From positions 5,481 through 69,480 of the forward strand of contig JAXLRF010000017.1 in the NCBI GenBank assembly GCA_046331225.1: a stretch of 64,000 bases of DNA, written 5' to 3'. The notes under the pieces are model-generated. The model searched no databases. It saw only the letters and a list, made by a program, of their open reading frames with translations, and had not been told where the DNA came from. How positions within the stretch are numbered: position 1 is the stretch's first letter; each line of letters begins with the position of its first letter. Both the position numbers and the translations under genes were made by a program. Shown in pieces: positions 1-7,455 of the stretch. The DNA comes from VFMC01 sp046331225 (GTDB taxonomy: Bacteria > Actinomycetota > Acidimicrobiia > Acidimicrobiales > Ilumatobacteraceae).

Positions 1-179
1 TGCAGCAGGTGCGGCTTCTGCAGGCGAGCCCCGCGGAACGGTCCGCCGATCCGCTGTTCCTCGTCCTCGAGCCGGCGGCGCAGCTCGGCAGCGGCGTCGG
101 CGCTCATCACGCGGATCGGCGCGAGCCAACCGTCGCGCCGGAACCGTTCGACCTGGTCGGCTCCGAGCACCTCCGGCAT
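1..179 (-). CDS. Phytanoyl-CoA dioxygenase (PhyH) family protein, N-terminal part
   Basis: Only the first 59 codons lie in the window; the gene runs off the left edge. The visible protein has the usual PhyH opening, a helix of the type VERFRRDGWLAPIRVM followed by an Ala/Arg/Glu-rich helix. PhyH proteins are Fe(II)/2-oxoglutarate-dependent hydroxylases, but the iron-binding His and Asp would be outside the window, so activity cannot be judged. The ATG at 179 is preceded at six bases by a TACGTT hexamer (191-186 on the minus strand) and by no Shine-Dalgarno, which fits a leaderless transcript. The substrate is unknown. Confidence 0.7.
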   Translation of the reverse strand, partial: MPEVLGADQVERFRRDGWLAPIRVMSADAAAELRRRLEDEEQRIGGPFRGARLQKPHLL

Positions 180-232
180 CGGCCCAACGTAGCAACGGTG
201 GTGAGCGGACTCCGACCGAGTCATCTGCCGTG

Positions 233-260
233 GAGAACATGATTTTCATTGCATGTTCTC
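233..260. promoter_or_regulatory. Perfect 9-bp inverted repeat with a Zur/Fur-box-like core
   Basis: GAGAACATG (233-241) and CATGTTCTC (252-260) are exact reverse complements separated by 10 AT-rich bases. The stretch 234-248, AGAACATGATTTTCA, also matches 13 of 15 positions of the actinobacterial Zur-type palindrome TGAAAATGATTTTCA. It lies between the divergent phyH-like gene and the 409 gene, so it could control either. The repeat is visible; the regulator is inferred. Confidence 0.5.
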
Positions 261-408
261 GACGGCACTGGTATGGTCGTCGGCGAAGGGGAGTATCCAT
301 CCCGGAACCGCCGTCACCACGGACCGCACCACGGTCCCGGCGGTCCAGCTCGGATCCCGAGCGGAGAGACCTTCGAACCGACCCACCCGTCGTTCGAGAG
401 GCCCGCAC

Positions 409-900
409 GTGTCCATCCGCACCCCCGCCACCTCCACCCCGGTTCCCGTCGAGGACCGCGCGCCCGATCCGCGCACCCGCCGCGACGCACTCGTCGGCTT
501 CGCCCGCCGCACGAGCGTCTTCGTCGCCGGCGCCACCGTCACCGCCACCGGCGTCGCGATGGTCGTGCTGCCCGGGCCGGGCGTGCTCGTGGTGTTCCTC
601 GGCCTGATGATCCTGGCCACCGAGTTCGCCTGGGCGGCCCGGGCACTCGATCCCGTCCGCCTGCGGGCCCGCGACGCCACCGCCCAGCTGCGCGCCTCGC
701 GCCGCGCCCGGCTCACCAGCACCGCGACGGCGACCGCACTGATCACCATCGGCGTCGGCACGCTCGCGATCCTCGACCAGCACCGGATGCTCGGCATCGC
801 CGCGCTCACCGCCGGCCTCGGCACCCTCGCCGTGCTCACCCCCACCGTCGAGCGGCTGCTCGCCCGCGAGCTGCGCCCTCGCGGCACCGATCGTCCCTGA
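409..900 (+). CDS. PGPGW-motif transmembrane protein (TIGR02611-like)
   Basis: A 163-aa membrane protein. It carries the family signature LPGPGVLVVFLGLMIL inside the first of about four hydrophobic segments, then an Arg/Asp loop (DPVRLRARD) and two further hydrophobic stretches. Members of this family are small inner-membrane proteins of unknown function. I chose GTG 409 because GAGAGG lies just upstream; the frame stays open back to an ATG at 253, but that extension is low-complexity and lacks a ribosome binding site. It is followed by the baeRF gene after 35 nt, probably in one transcript. Confidence 0.7.
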   Translation: MSIRTPATSTPVPVEDRAPDPRTRRDALVGFARRTSVFVAGATVTATGVAMVVLPGPGVLVVFLGLMILATEFAWAARALDPVRLRARDATAQLRASRRARLTSTATATALITIGVGTLAILDQHRMLGIAALTAGLGTLAVLTPTVERLLARELRPRGTDRP

Positions 901-935
901 CACCCATCCGACTCCCCCACCCCACGGAGGTCACC

Positions 936-1952
936 ATGAACCGCGCCCTGCTCCACGAACTGCAGCAGCAACGCTGCTACCCGAGCATCACGCTCCTGCT
1001 CGACACCACGTCCGGCGTCGCGCTGTCGGCCAGCCAGCGAGACACGGCCGCCGAACTCGTCCGCGAGGTCGAGCGACGGCTCGCCGCCGACGCGGTGGAC
1101 GCCGCCACGGTCGACGGTCTGGTCACGCGCCTGAGGCAGCTCGTCGACGACGTCGCGGACGAACCAGCCACGCACGCGCTCGCCGTGTTCGTGTCGCCCG
1201 AGTATTCGGCGACCGTTCGCCTCGGCCGTGGCGTCGACGAGCGAGTCACGATCGACGACACCTTCGCGACACGCGACCTCGTGGCCGATCTCAACCGCAC
1301 TGCGCTGTACCGCGTGGTCACCATCAGCGAGCGGGTGGTGCGCGTGTTCATCGGCGACCGCCAGCGCCTCGTCGAGCAGCGCGACGACGTCTGGCCGCTG
1401 CAGCGCGACGAGCACCACACCACCGTCACGTGGATGCGCGACCTCAACCAGCTGCTGCGTCGCGAGCACGCGTCGTACCCGCTGCCCACGGTGCTCGCCG
1501 GTGTGCAGCGTTCGGTGCGCGAGCTCGCGCCGCACCTCACGTCGATCGGGTTCGTCGCCGGCAACCACGACCGCTCGAGCGCCAGCCAATTGCATCACCT
1601 GGCATGGCCGCTCGTCGTCGACTGGCTGCGCACCGACGAGACCCGCGCGCTCGCCCGGCTCGACCAGGCGCGCTCCACCAACCGTTACGCGGGCGGGATC
1701 CACGAGGTGTGGTCGCTCGCCAACGAGGGCCGCATCGACACGATCGTCGTGGAGAACGGCTTCCGGTTGCCGGCCCGGATCGGCGCGAACCACGAGCTGC
1801 TGCCCGCCGACGACCCCCACCACCCCGACGTGAACGACGACATCGTCGACGACACGATCGAGAGCGTGCTGTTGAGTGGCGGCAACGCCGTCATCGTCAG
1901 CGACGGCTCACTCGCCGACGTCGAACGCGTCGCTGCCATCCTGCGGTACTGA
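936..1952 (+). CDS. Bacterial archaeo-eukaryotic release factor family 3 (baeRF3)-like protein
   Basis: A 338-aa soluble protein. Its N-terminus (LLHELQQQRCYPSITLLLDT) and overall plan resemble the baeRF family 3: an N-terminal alpha/beta region, a central region with RVVRVFIGDRQRLVEQ, and a C-terminal half with GGIHEVWSLANEGRIDT and a terminal SGGNAVIVSDG. These proteins are distant relatives of eRF1/Pelota and are suspected to act at the ribosome under stress, but the function is not established. ATG 936 has CGGAGG seven bases upstream. It sits between two membrane-protein genes that may share its transcript. Confidence 0.65.
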   Translation: MNRALLHELQQQRCYPSITLLLDTTSGVALSASQRDTAAELVREVERRLAADAVDAATVDGLVTRLRQLVDDVADEPATHALAVFVSPEYSATVRLGRGVDERVTIDDTFATRDLVADLNRTALYRVVTISERVVRVFIGDRQRLVEQRDDVWPLQRDEHHTTVTWMRDLNQLLRREHASYPLPTVLAGVQRSVRELAPHLTSIGFVAGNHDRSSASQLHHLAWPLVVDWLRTDETRALARLDQARSTNRYAGGIHEVWSLANEGRIDTIVVENGFRLPARIGANHELLPADDPHHPDVNDDIVDDTIESVLLSGGNAVIVSDGSLADVERVAAILRY

Positions 1953-1959
1953 GCGATGA

Positions 1960-2451
1960 GTGACGAGCAACCATCGCCCACTCCGCAGGCGCCGGTCGGT
2001 CGGTGACGTCCGGTTCCTCGCCCACGTGGCGGTGGCCGGGCTGTGCGCGTCGACGGTCACCACCTTCGGCATCGCGATCGGCAAGACGGTGCGACTCGTC
2101 GACAAGGCGATGCGCCACGGCGCCGGCGACGAGTTGGTGATCGTGTCGGTGTTGGAGGCGATCGACACCCACCTGCTGGCCGTCGTGCAGCTCATCGTGG
2201 CCATCGGGCTCTACGAGCTGTTCATCGGCGACCTGCGCGTGCCCGACTGGCTCGAGGCCCGGTCGCTCGAGGATCTGAAGAAGCCGATCGTCGACGTACT
2301 GGTGGTGTTCGTCGCGATCAAGGGGATCGAACGGTTCGTGGTCGAGGACGAGCCGCTCGACGCGCTCGCCGCGGTCGGTGCTGCAGCCGTGCTGATCGCT
2401 GCGCTCACGCTGTTCCGCACGCTCACCGGCGTCCGCAAACGCACCGGCTGA
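1960..2451 (+). CDS. YqhA/UPF0114 family membrane protein
   Basis: A 163-aa protein with three or four membrane segments: about residues 20-40, 60-85 (LAVVQLIVAIGLYELFIGDL), 105-120 and 135-150. The sequence LEARSLEDLKKPIVDVLVVFVAIKGIE is typical of UPF0114/YqhA proteins. Function is unknown in the family. It starts 7 nt after the baeRF3 stop codon, so the two are probably cotranscribed. An ATG four bases earlier (1956) is in another frame. Confidence 0.75.
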   Translation: MTSNHRPLRRRRSVGDVRFLAHVAVAGLCASTVTTFGIAIGKTVRLVDKAMRHGAGDELVIVSVLEAIDTHLLAVVQLIVAIGLYELFIGDLRVPDWLEARSLEDLKKPIVDVLVVFVAIKGIERFVVEDEPLDALAAVGAAAVLIAALTLFRTLTGVRKRTG

Positions 2452-2499
2452 GCGACCGGCCGCGCCCCGCCGAGAACCCGCGGGCCAGGTCGAGGCCGT

Positions 2500-2802
2500 T
2501 CAGTCGGTGAGCGGGACGATGATCTCGTGCAGCCGGTGCGCGGCCTCGAGCGGGTGGCGCAGCGGCCGGTCGAGGAACACCTCGTACACGTTGTGACTGC
2601 CCTGGCGCGTGCGCTGCACATAGCCGGCCTCGACCAGGTCCTTCACGATGCTGTGCACGGTACGCTCGCCGATGCCGACCCGTCGGGCCACCTCGGCCAG
2701 GCGGATCTCGCGGTCCTGCGCCAGGCAGACCAGCACGTGCGCGTGGTTGGTGAGGAAGGTCCAGGGTGGGACCGACGCCGGCGGTGGCACCAACTGCTTC
2801 AC
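2500..2802 (-). CDS. Winged-helix transcriptional regulator (MarR-like)
   Basis: A 100-aa DNA-binding protein. Residues ~15-75 form a winged helix: FLTNHAHVLVCLAQDREIRL, then the recognition region ARRVGIGERTVHSIVKDLVEAGYV, then a wing with RQGSHNVYEV. There is no separate ligand domain. GTG 2802 is the best in-frame start; the frame stays open upstream into the carotenoid oxygenase gene. It lies 38 nt downstream of that gene on the same strand and is probably cotranscribed, possibly controlling it. The target is inferred only from position. Confidence 0.7.
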   Translation of the reverse strand: MKQLVPPPASVPPWTFLTNHAHVLVCLAQDREIRLAEVARRVGIGERTVHSIVKDLVEAGYVQRTRQGSHNVYEVFLDRPLRHPLEAAHRLHEIIVPLTD

Positions 2803-2840
2803 GAGCGCATGGTACCGAGCGGCCTCCGCGTCGGTTCGCG

Positions 2841-4271
2841 TCAGTCGGCGAACCAGTTGGCGTGGAAGCCGATCGGCACGCGCGCCGCCATCTTCACCCT
2901 GGCGACCGGCTCGCCGGCCACGTCGCGGGCGTCGAGGATCACCAGGTCGCTGGTGCCGGTCTCGCGATCGCTGACGAAGCTGAGCAGCCACCCGTCGTCC
3001 TCGGCCGTGCCGTCGGGGTCGGGGGCGAAGACGTGCTCGCCGCTCACCTCGCTGTCTCGGTAGAAGTGGGCGTGGGTGGCGCCGGTCTCGAAGTCGTACT
3101 TGATCACGCCTTCGAAGTCGAACGCGAAGTCCCAGCTGCGTTGCGGGCAGGCGTACCCGTAGCGGGTGCGGTGTGCGGCGCGCTGGTCGTCGACGCGCGG
3201 GAACTCGCTCGCCAGGTCGCTGATCTGCTCGTCGGTGACGCGGCCGGTGGTGAGGTCGATCGTCCAGCGCCACGGCATCGGCTCGCGCGCGGCACCAGGG
3301 TTGTCGAACTGGAAGCCGCCCGGCATGTCGGGCATGCGTGGCGCGCGGATCTCGATCGTGTCGCCCTGCTCCCACGCGTTGAAGAAGTGCACGACGTAGC
3401 AGGTGTCGATCTCGAACCAGCGCACGTCGGCGTTGCTGCCACCACGCGGGATCACACCGAGGCGGGTGCCACGGTCGGGTTGCCAGCTCATCGGATCGTT
3501 GCCGGCGAGCATCTCGTGGAGGTCGAACACGGCGGGTGCGTCGAGGAAGATCGCGTAGTGCTCGGTGACGACGAAGTCGTGCATCATCACCGGCGCGGGG
3601 ATCTCGATCTCGGTGCAGTTGACCAGTTCGCCCGCGGCGTTCACCTCGCTGTAGCGCAGGTACGGCGCGACGGGGCTGTAGCCGAAGAACAGCATGTCGC
3701 CGCTGACCGGATCGACCTTCGGGTGTGCGGTCATCGGGCCCTGCAGGCGCCCGCCGAACGTGCACTCGCCGAGCGTGTTGAGATCGCGGTCGAACTCGGT
3801 GGGCGGCGCAGCCTCGAGCAGGCTGAACATGCGGCCGGCGTGGCGGACCGTGGCGGTGTTCGCGGTGTTCTTCAGCATCCCGCCCTCCTGCACCACGTCG
3901 GCGGGCGGGAACTGGAAGTTGCTCATGCCGCCGTAGCAGGCGTGCCCCCGGGCACGCTCGGCGAGCAGACCCTTCGACTCGATCCAGCGGTTGCGATAGC
4001 GAGCTCGGCCGTCCTCGAAGTAGACGGCGTGCAGCATGCCGTCGCCGTCGAACGGGTGATAGGCGCCGAGCGGTGCGAACTGCGGGTTGGGCCCGGTGCG
4101 CACGAACATGCCGCGCAGCCCCTCCGGGATCCGGCCGACGACCTGCAGGTCGCGGTCGTCACGCTCGTCGGTCACCGGTGCCATCAGGCCCTGCAGGAAC
4201 GGTGTCTGCCACGTGTCCATCGCGGTCATGGCTTCCGTCCACGTCTCGGCCGGTCCCCCATCGATCGGCAC
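2841..4271 (-). CDS. Carotenoid oxygenase (RPE65/CCD family)
   Basis: A 476-aa non-heme iron enzyme that would cleave a carotenoid or stilbenoid double bond with O2. All four iron-binding histidine contexts can be seen: TAHPKVDP, MHDFVVTEHY, VVHFFNAWEQGD and, at the C-terminus, GFHANWF. The N-terminal RTGPNPQF and FDGDGMLHA blocks are family signatures. Length matches family norms. ATG 4271 is the longest start; Met15 or Met18 are alternatives. The divergent AraC gene begins 47 nt away. No carotenoid biosynthesis gene is nearby, so the substrate is open. Confidence 0.9.
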   Translation of the reverse strand: MPIDGGPAETWTEAMTAMDTWQTPFLQGLMAPVTDERDDRDLQVVGRIPEGLRGMFVRTGPNPQFAPLGAYHPFDGDGMLHAVYFEDGRARYRNRWIESKGLLAERARGHACYGGMSNFQFPPADVVQEGGMLKNTANTATVRHAGRMFSLLEAAPPTEFDRDLNTLGECTFGGRLQGPMTAHPKVDPVSGDMLFFGYSPVAPYLRYSEVNAAGELVNCTEIEIPAPVMMHDFVVTEHYAIFLDAPAVFDLHEMLAGNDPMSWQPDRGTRLGVIPRGGSNADVRWFEIDTCYVVHFFNAWEQGDTIEIRAPRMPDMPGGFQFDNPGAAREPMPWRWTIDLTTGRVTDEQISDLASEFPRVDDQRAAHRTRYGYACPQRSWDFAFDFEGVIKYDFETGATHAHFYRDSEVSGEHVFAPDPDGTAEDDGWLLSFVSDRETGTSDLVILDARDVAGEPVARVKMAARVPIGFHANWFAD

Positions 4272-4318
4272 GTCCGGAGCGTAGACCCGCGATCCACGGC
4301 CATCGGTAGCGTGGGCGC

Positions 4319-4723
4319 GTGACCCCTCGCGAGCTCGACGAACTGCGCCACCTACGGCGCGCTCGCGATCTGATGGACCGCGAGTACCAGCGTCCGCTCG
4401 ACGTGCCCACCATGGCCGAGGCGGCGCTCATGTCGCCGGCGCACTTCTCGCGCCGGTTCCGCGAGGTGTACGACGAGACGCCGTACAGCTACCTGATGAC
4501 CCGTCGCATCGAGCGTGCGCAACACCTGCTGCGTGGCGGGATGTCGGTGACCGACGCGTGCATGGCGGTCGGTTGCACCTCGCTCGGCTCGTTCAGCTCG
4601 CGCTTCACCGAGGTGACCGGCATGACCCCGTCGCAATACCGGGCGCTCGACCACTCGCACCTCGAGGTGGTGCCACCCTGCATCGCGAGCCAGCACCTGC
4701 GACCACGTCGATCCCGCACCTGA
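4319..4723 (+). CDS. AraC family transcriptional regulator, DNA-binding domain only
   Basis: A 134-aa protein that is essentially the double helix-turn-helix of AraC regulators: MAEAALMSPAHFSRRFREVYDE for the first motif and TDACMAVGCTSLGSFSSRFTEVTGMTPSQYR for the second. It lacks an N-terminal sensor domain. Stand-alone AraC proteins of this kind are often paired with VOC genes in actinobacteria, and the next gene is one. The start is GTG 4319, six bases after a TAGCGT hexamer (4307-4312) and without a Shine-Dalgarno, so the transcript is probably leaderless. Confidence 0.85.
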   Translation: MTPRELDELRHLRRARDLMDREYQRPLDVPTMAEAALMSPAHFSRRFREVYDETPYSYLMTRRIERAQHLLRGGMSVTDACMAVGCTSLGSFSSRFTEVTGMTPSQYRALDHSHLEVVPPCIASQHLRPRRSRT

Positions 4724-4801
4724 CCGCCTTCGATCGCGCCAGATCGTGATCGAGCAGGATCGGAGAAGCACCCGTCGCGGCCCGTTCGTACAGTGCCTCA
4801 C

Positions 4802-5200
4802 ATGACGATCTCCGTGTCCACCGTGTTCATCCCCGTCCACGACCCCGAAGCGGCGTTGGGCTTCTACCGCGACGGTCTCGGTCTCGAGGTGCGCAACGAC
4901 GTGTCGAAAGGCGAGTTCCGCTGGGTCACCGTCGGTGCGCCCGGACAGGCGGTCGACATCGTGTTGTCGCAACCGCACGGCGGCCGCTCGCAGGCCGACG
5001 GCGACGCGCTGCTCACCCTGGTCACCAAGGGCGCGTTGCAGGCGGCGATCTTCGCCGTCGACGACCTCGACGCGACCTTCGAGCGGCTGCGCGCCTCGGG
5101 CGCCGAGGTGCTGCAGGAGCCGATGTCGCAACCGTGGGGTGCTCGCGACTGCGCGTTCCGCGACCCGTCAGGCAACCTCCTCCGCATCAAGCAGGCCTGA
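4802..5200 (+). CDS. VOC (glyoxalase/bleomycin-resistance) family protein
   Basis: A 132-aa protein with two beta-alpha-beta-beta-beta modules: the first begins TVFIPVHDPEAALGFYRDGLGLEV, the second ends CAFRDPSGNLLRI. It resembles AraC-linked VOC proteins of unknown substrate. ATG 4802 is preferred over 4793 because a TACAGT hexamer (4789-4794) lies seven bases before it, giving a leaderless start independent of the AraC gene. Metal ligands cannot be assigned with confidence. Confidence 0.8.
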   Translation: MTISVSTVFIPVHDPEAALGFYRDGLGLEVRNDVSKGEFRWVTVGAPGQAVDIVLSQPHGGRSQADGDALLTLVTKGALQAAIFAVDDLDATFERLRASGAEVLQEPMSQPWGARDCAFRDPSGNLLRIKQA

Positions 5201-5210
5201 GGCGCACACC

Positions 5211-5681
5211 GTGAGCCACGTCGTCGATTTCACCCACGTCTCCACCGCCGGCCTCGAGTCGTCACCGGTGGCCCAGGCACTCGCCGGCCTGCGGGCCAAC
5301 GAGGCCCGCTACTTCAAGAACAAGTACGACCACACCTTCACCACGGAGCCCGCGTCGAGCGCGTCGGCGACGGCGACCATCGCCTGGGTGCACGACGTCA
5401 TCCGCCGCGAGCGCGGGTTCGAGATCGAGTCGACGCCGCTCGAGGCGTGCACGTTCGAGGTCGACCGCACGAAGATGGCGTACGTCTTCTACGAGAACGG
5501 GTTGGCCGTCAACGTGATGTACACGCTCGACGGCCCGACCAAGCGCGCCGTCGGCTTCAAACTCTCCGACGGGATGGAGATCCCACCCGAGCTCGAGAGT
5601 CGGTTCAAGTTCGCCCGCCAGAAGTCGAAGCTCGCCGGCACCATCCGTGGCTCGTTCTTCGTGATCAAGGGCGAGCACTGA
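5211..5681 (+). CDS. Conserved hypothetical protein
   Basis: A 156-aa soluble protein that I do not recognise. It is Lys/Glu/Phe-rich with no signal peptide or membrane segment; the middle contains RRERGFEIESTPLEACTFEV and the C-terminus FARQKSKLAGTIRGSFFVIKG. The start is GTG 5211, 10 nt after the VOC stop, so it is probably cotranscribed with that gene. Codon usage matches its neighbours. An 8-bp stem hairpin follows the stop codon. Confidence 0.6.
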   Translation: MSHVVDFTHVSTAGLESSPVAQALAGLRANEARYFKNKYDHTFTTEPASSASATATIAWVHDVIRRERGFEIESTPLEACTFEVDRTKMAYVFYENGLAVNVMYTLDGPTKRAVGFKLSDGMEIPPELESRFKFARQKSKLAGTIRGSFFVIKGEH

Positions 5682-5685
5682 GCCG

Positions 5686-5710
5686 ACCCCGGTTCGGCGG
5701 TCACCGGGGT
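5686..5710 (+). terminator. GC-rich hairpin after the 5211-5681 gene
   Basis: ACCCCGGT (5686-5693) and ACCGGGGT (5703-5710) form an 8-bp stem with a 9-nt loop, five bases after the stop codon. There is no U-tract. Its position is right for ending the AraC-VOC-hypothetical unit. Confidence 0.5.
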
Positions 5711-5799
5711 AGCCTGGGACGACCGCTACTTGACGTCAGTCAGCTCGCCTCACCCCGGACGCGCCGCCTCTCGCTGAGCCGCCCGAACGAGAGAGCACG

Positions 5800-6096
5800 A
5801 TGACCGCTTCGTCCAAGAACGTCAGGCCCACCAAGGGATCCACGCCGTTGCCCGCCTATCTCCAGACCTCGCTGCCCGCCGATGCGACCGCCGTCGATCA
5901 GCTCGCGTTCGAGATCCTGTCCGGCCGGCGCGACCTGCTGCCGTCGGTGCAGCGGATCATCGACGCCGGGGGCGAGGGAGGTGGCGAGCGGGCGCTGCGC
6001 CTGTTCTGCGACGCCCTCGACGTGATCGGCGATCCCAACCGTGATCCGCGCGTGGCGATCGCCAATGCCGCGTCGCAGGCCGGGGACGCCGGATGA
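5800..6096 (+). CDS. Small hypothetical protein
   Basis: A 98-aa soluble protein, not recognised. After a Ser/Lys-rich N-terminus it has one helical region (ATAVDQLAFEILSGRRDLLP and QRIIDAGGEGGGERALRLF). GAGAGAGC precedes ATG 5800. Its stop overlaps the start of the next gene (ATGA), so the two are translationally coupled and may work together. Confidence 0.55.
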   Translation: MTASSKNVRPTKGSTPLPAYLQTSLPADATAVDQLAFEILSGRRDLLPSVQRIIDAGGEGGGERALRLFCDALDVIGDPNRDPRVAIANAASQAGDAG

Positions 6097-6350
6097 GCCA
6101 GGCGAGCGCGAACAAGCGCCAACGCGAACGCGATCGTCAGGCCAAGGCCGTGGCCAAGGCAGAGCGTCGTGAGCTGCGCCTGAACGCGCTCGCCGACGCG
6201 ACGACCTCCGGCCCGACCGCCGATCAGGGCACGGTGCTGGCCGAGCTGGCGGCGTTGCACGCGCGTTTCGACGCGGAGCAGATCGAACTCGACGATTTCC
6301 TCGAGCAGAAGGCCGCGCTGATGCAGCAGCTGGTCGTGCCCGACGCCTGA
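6093..6350 (+). CDS. Small coiled-coil protein with SHOCT-like C-terminus
   Basis: An 85-aa charged protein. Residues 1-30 are a strongly basic/acidic helix (RQRERDRQAKAVAKAERREL). Residues ~50-82 have the Leu spacing of a short SHOCT-like tail: LAELAALHARFDAEQIELDDF, then EQKAALMQQ. It overlaps the preceding 98-aa gene by four bases and is followed after 7 nt by the methyltransferase gene, so three genes may form one operon. Function unknown. Confidence 0.55.
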   Translation: MSQASANKRQRERDRQAKAVAKAERRELRLNALADATTSGPTADQGTVLAELAALHARFDAEQIELDDFLEQKAALMQQLVVPDA

Positions 6351-6357
6351 CCTGATC

Positions 6358-7383
6358 ATGCGTCCAGCGCGTCGAGGCAGGTGGGGGACGTCCGGCGTCT
6401 CACGGTCGATCACCCGGTTCGTCGCTGCGCGTGTGGCGTCGAGCGACCGGTTGATGGAGCTGCTGTACGACCAGGCGAACGAGGCCAACTTCGGTGGGCT
6501 CGAGGCGCACGAGGAGATGCTCAGCGACACGGTGCGCGTCGACGCATACCACCGGGCGATCCACCGGCACGTGCGCGAGGGCGACGTGGTGCTCGACCTC
6601 GGCACCGGCACCGGGCTGCTCGCGTGCATGGCGAGCCGTGCCGGGGCGAAGCGGGTGTACGCCGTCGAGCACTCCGACCTGATCGACGTCGCCCGAGAGG
6701 TCGCACGCGTGAACGGCATCACCGGCATCGAGTTCGTGCAGGCCAACAGCCGCGAGTTCACACCCCCGGAACCGATCGACGTGGTGCTGCACGAGCAGAT
6801 GGGTGACGAGCTGTTCAACGAGAACATGCTGCAGAACCTGCTCGACCTGCGCGACCGGGTGCTGCGTCCGGGTGGGCGGATCCTGCCGGCGCGCTTCCGC
6901 CTGTACGTCGAGCCGGTCAGCATGCGCGACACCGCACGCGTGCGGCGGTTCTGGAACATCGAGCTGCCCGACGGGATCGACCTCGGCCCGATGCAGCACT
7001 CCCCCGTCACCGCCCGCTTCGACCACGGCCGCAACGAGCAGTTGTGGGTGCGCACCGGCACGGTGGCGGCCACCGTCGGCACACCGCAACCGGTGCTCGA
7101 GTTCGATCTCCACACGCTCGTGTCGATCGACGAGCTCGCGACGCGATTCGTCGTCGAGCGCACGGCGTCGTCCGACGTGATCGTCGACGGTGCCTGCGTG
7201 TGGTTCGAGGCACTGTTCGACGACGACGTCGTGCTGTCGACCTCACCGCTCGGACCCAACACCAGTTGGGGCAACCGGCTGTTCCGCCTCGACCGACGTC
7301 TCGCCGCGGGCGACACGATGCGGCTGGACGTGCACATGGGCCAGCTCGTCGACGCGTCGACCTGGACGGTGACCGAGCGCTGA
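6358..7383 (+). CDS. PRMT-like class I SAM-dependent methyltransferase
   Basis: A 341-aa protein. The SAM-binding motif I is DVVLDLGTGTGLLACMASRA and is followed by KRVYAVEHSD, as in protein arginine methyltransferases. The region HEQMGDELFNENM occupies the position of the PRMT double-E loop and keeps two glutamates. The C-terminal ~150 residues have the beta-rich character of the PRMT barrel (SPLGPNTSWGN). Bacterial proteins of this kind are poorly characterised; a protein Arg or small-molecule target is possible. It starts 7 nt after the SHOCT-like gene. Confidence 0.7.
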   Translation: MRPARRGRWGTSGVSRSITRFVAARVASSDRLMELLYDQANEANFGGLEAHEEMLSDTVRVDAYHRAIHRHVREGDVVLDLGTGTGLLACMASRAGAKRVYAVEHSDLIDVAREVARVNGITGIEFVQANSREFTPPEPIDVVLHEQMGDELFNENMLQNLLDLRDRVLRPGGRILPARFRLYVEPVSMRDTARVRRFWNIELPDGIDLGPMQHSPVTARFDHGRNEQLWVRTGTVAATVGTPQPVLEFDLHTLVSIDELATRFVVERTASSDVIVDGACVWFEALFDDDVVLSTSPLGPNTSWGNRLFRLDRRLAAGDTMRLDVHMGQLVDASTWTVTER

Positions 7384-7455
7384 GCCGCAGCCGCGTCCGG
7401 GGCCCCGGTTCGCTGCGCCTCGTCGGGACGTCGCACGGTTCAGCAGACTCGCGGC

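Noticed and set aside
246..1823. Long minus-strand open frame of 525 codons
   Set aside because: It lies opposite the PGPGW and baeRF3 genes, is Arg/Val/Asp-rich in the pattern of a GC-rich antisense frame, and matches no family. The plus-strand genes have domains and ribosome binding sites.
2766..4322. Plus-strand open frame of 518 codons
   Set aside because: It is antisense to the carotenoid oxygenase, whose four iron histidines are intact.
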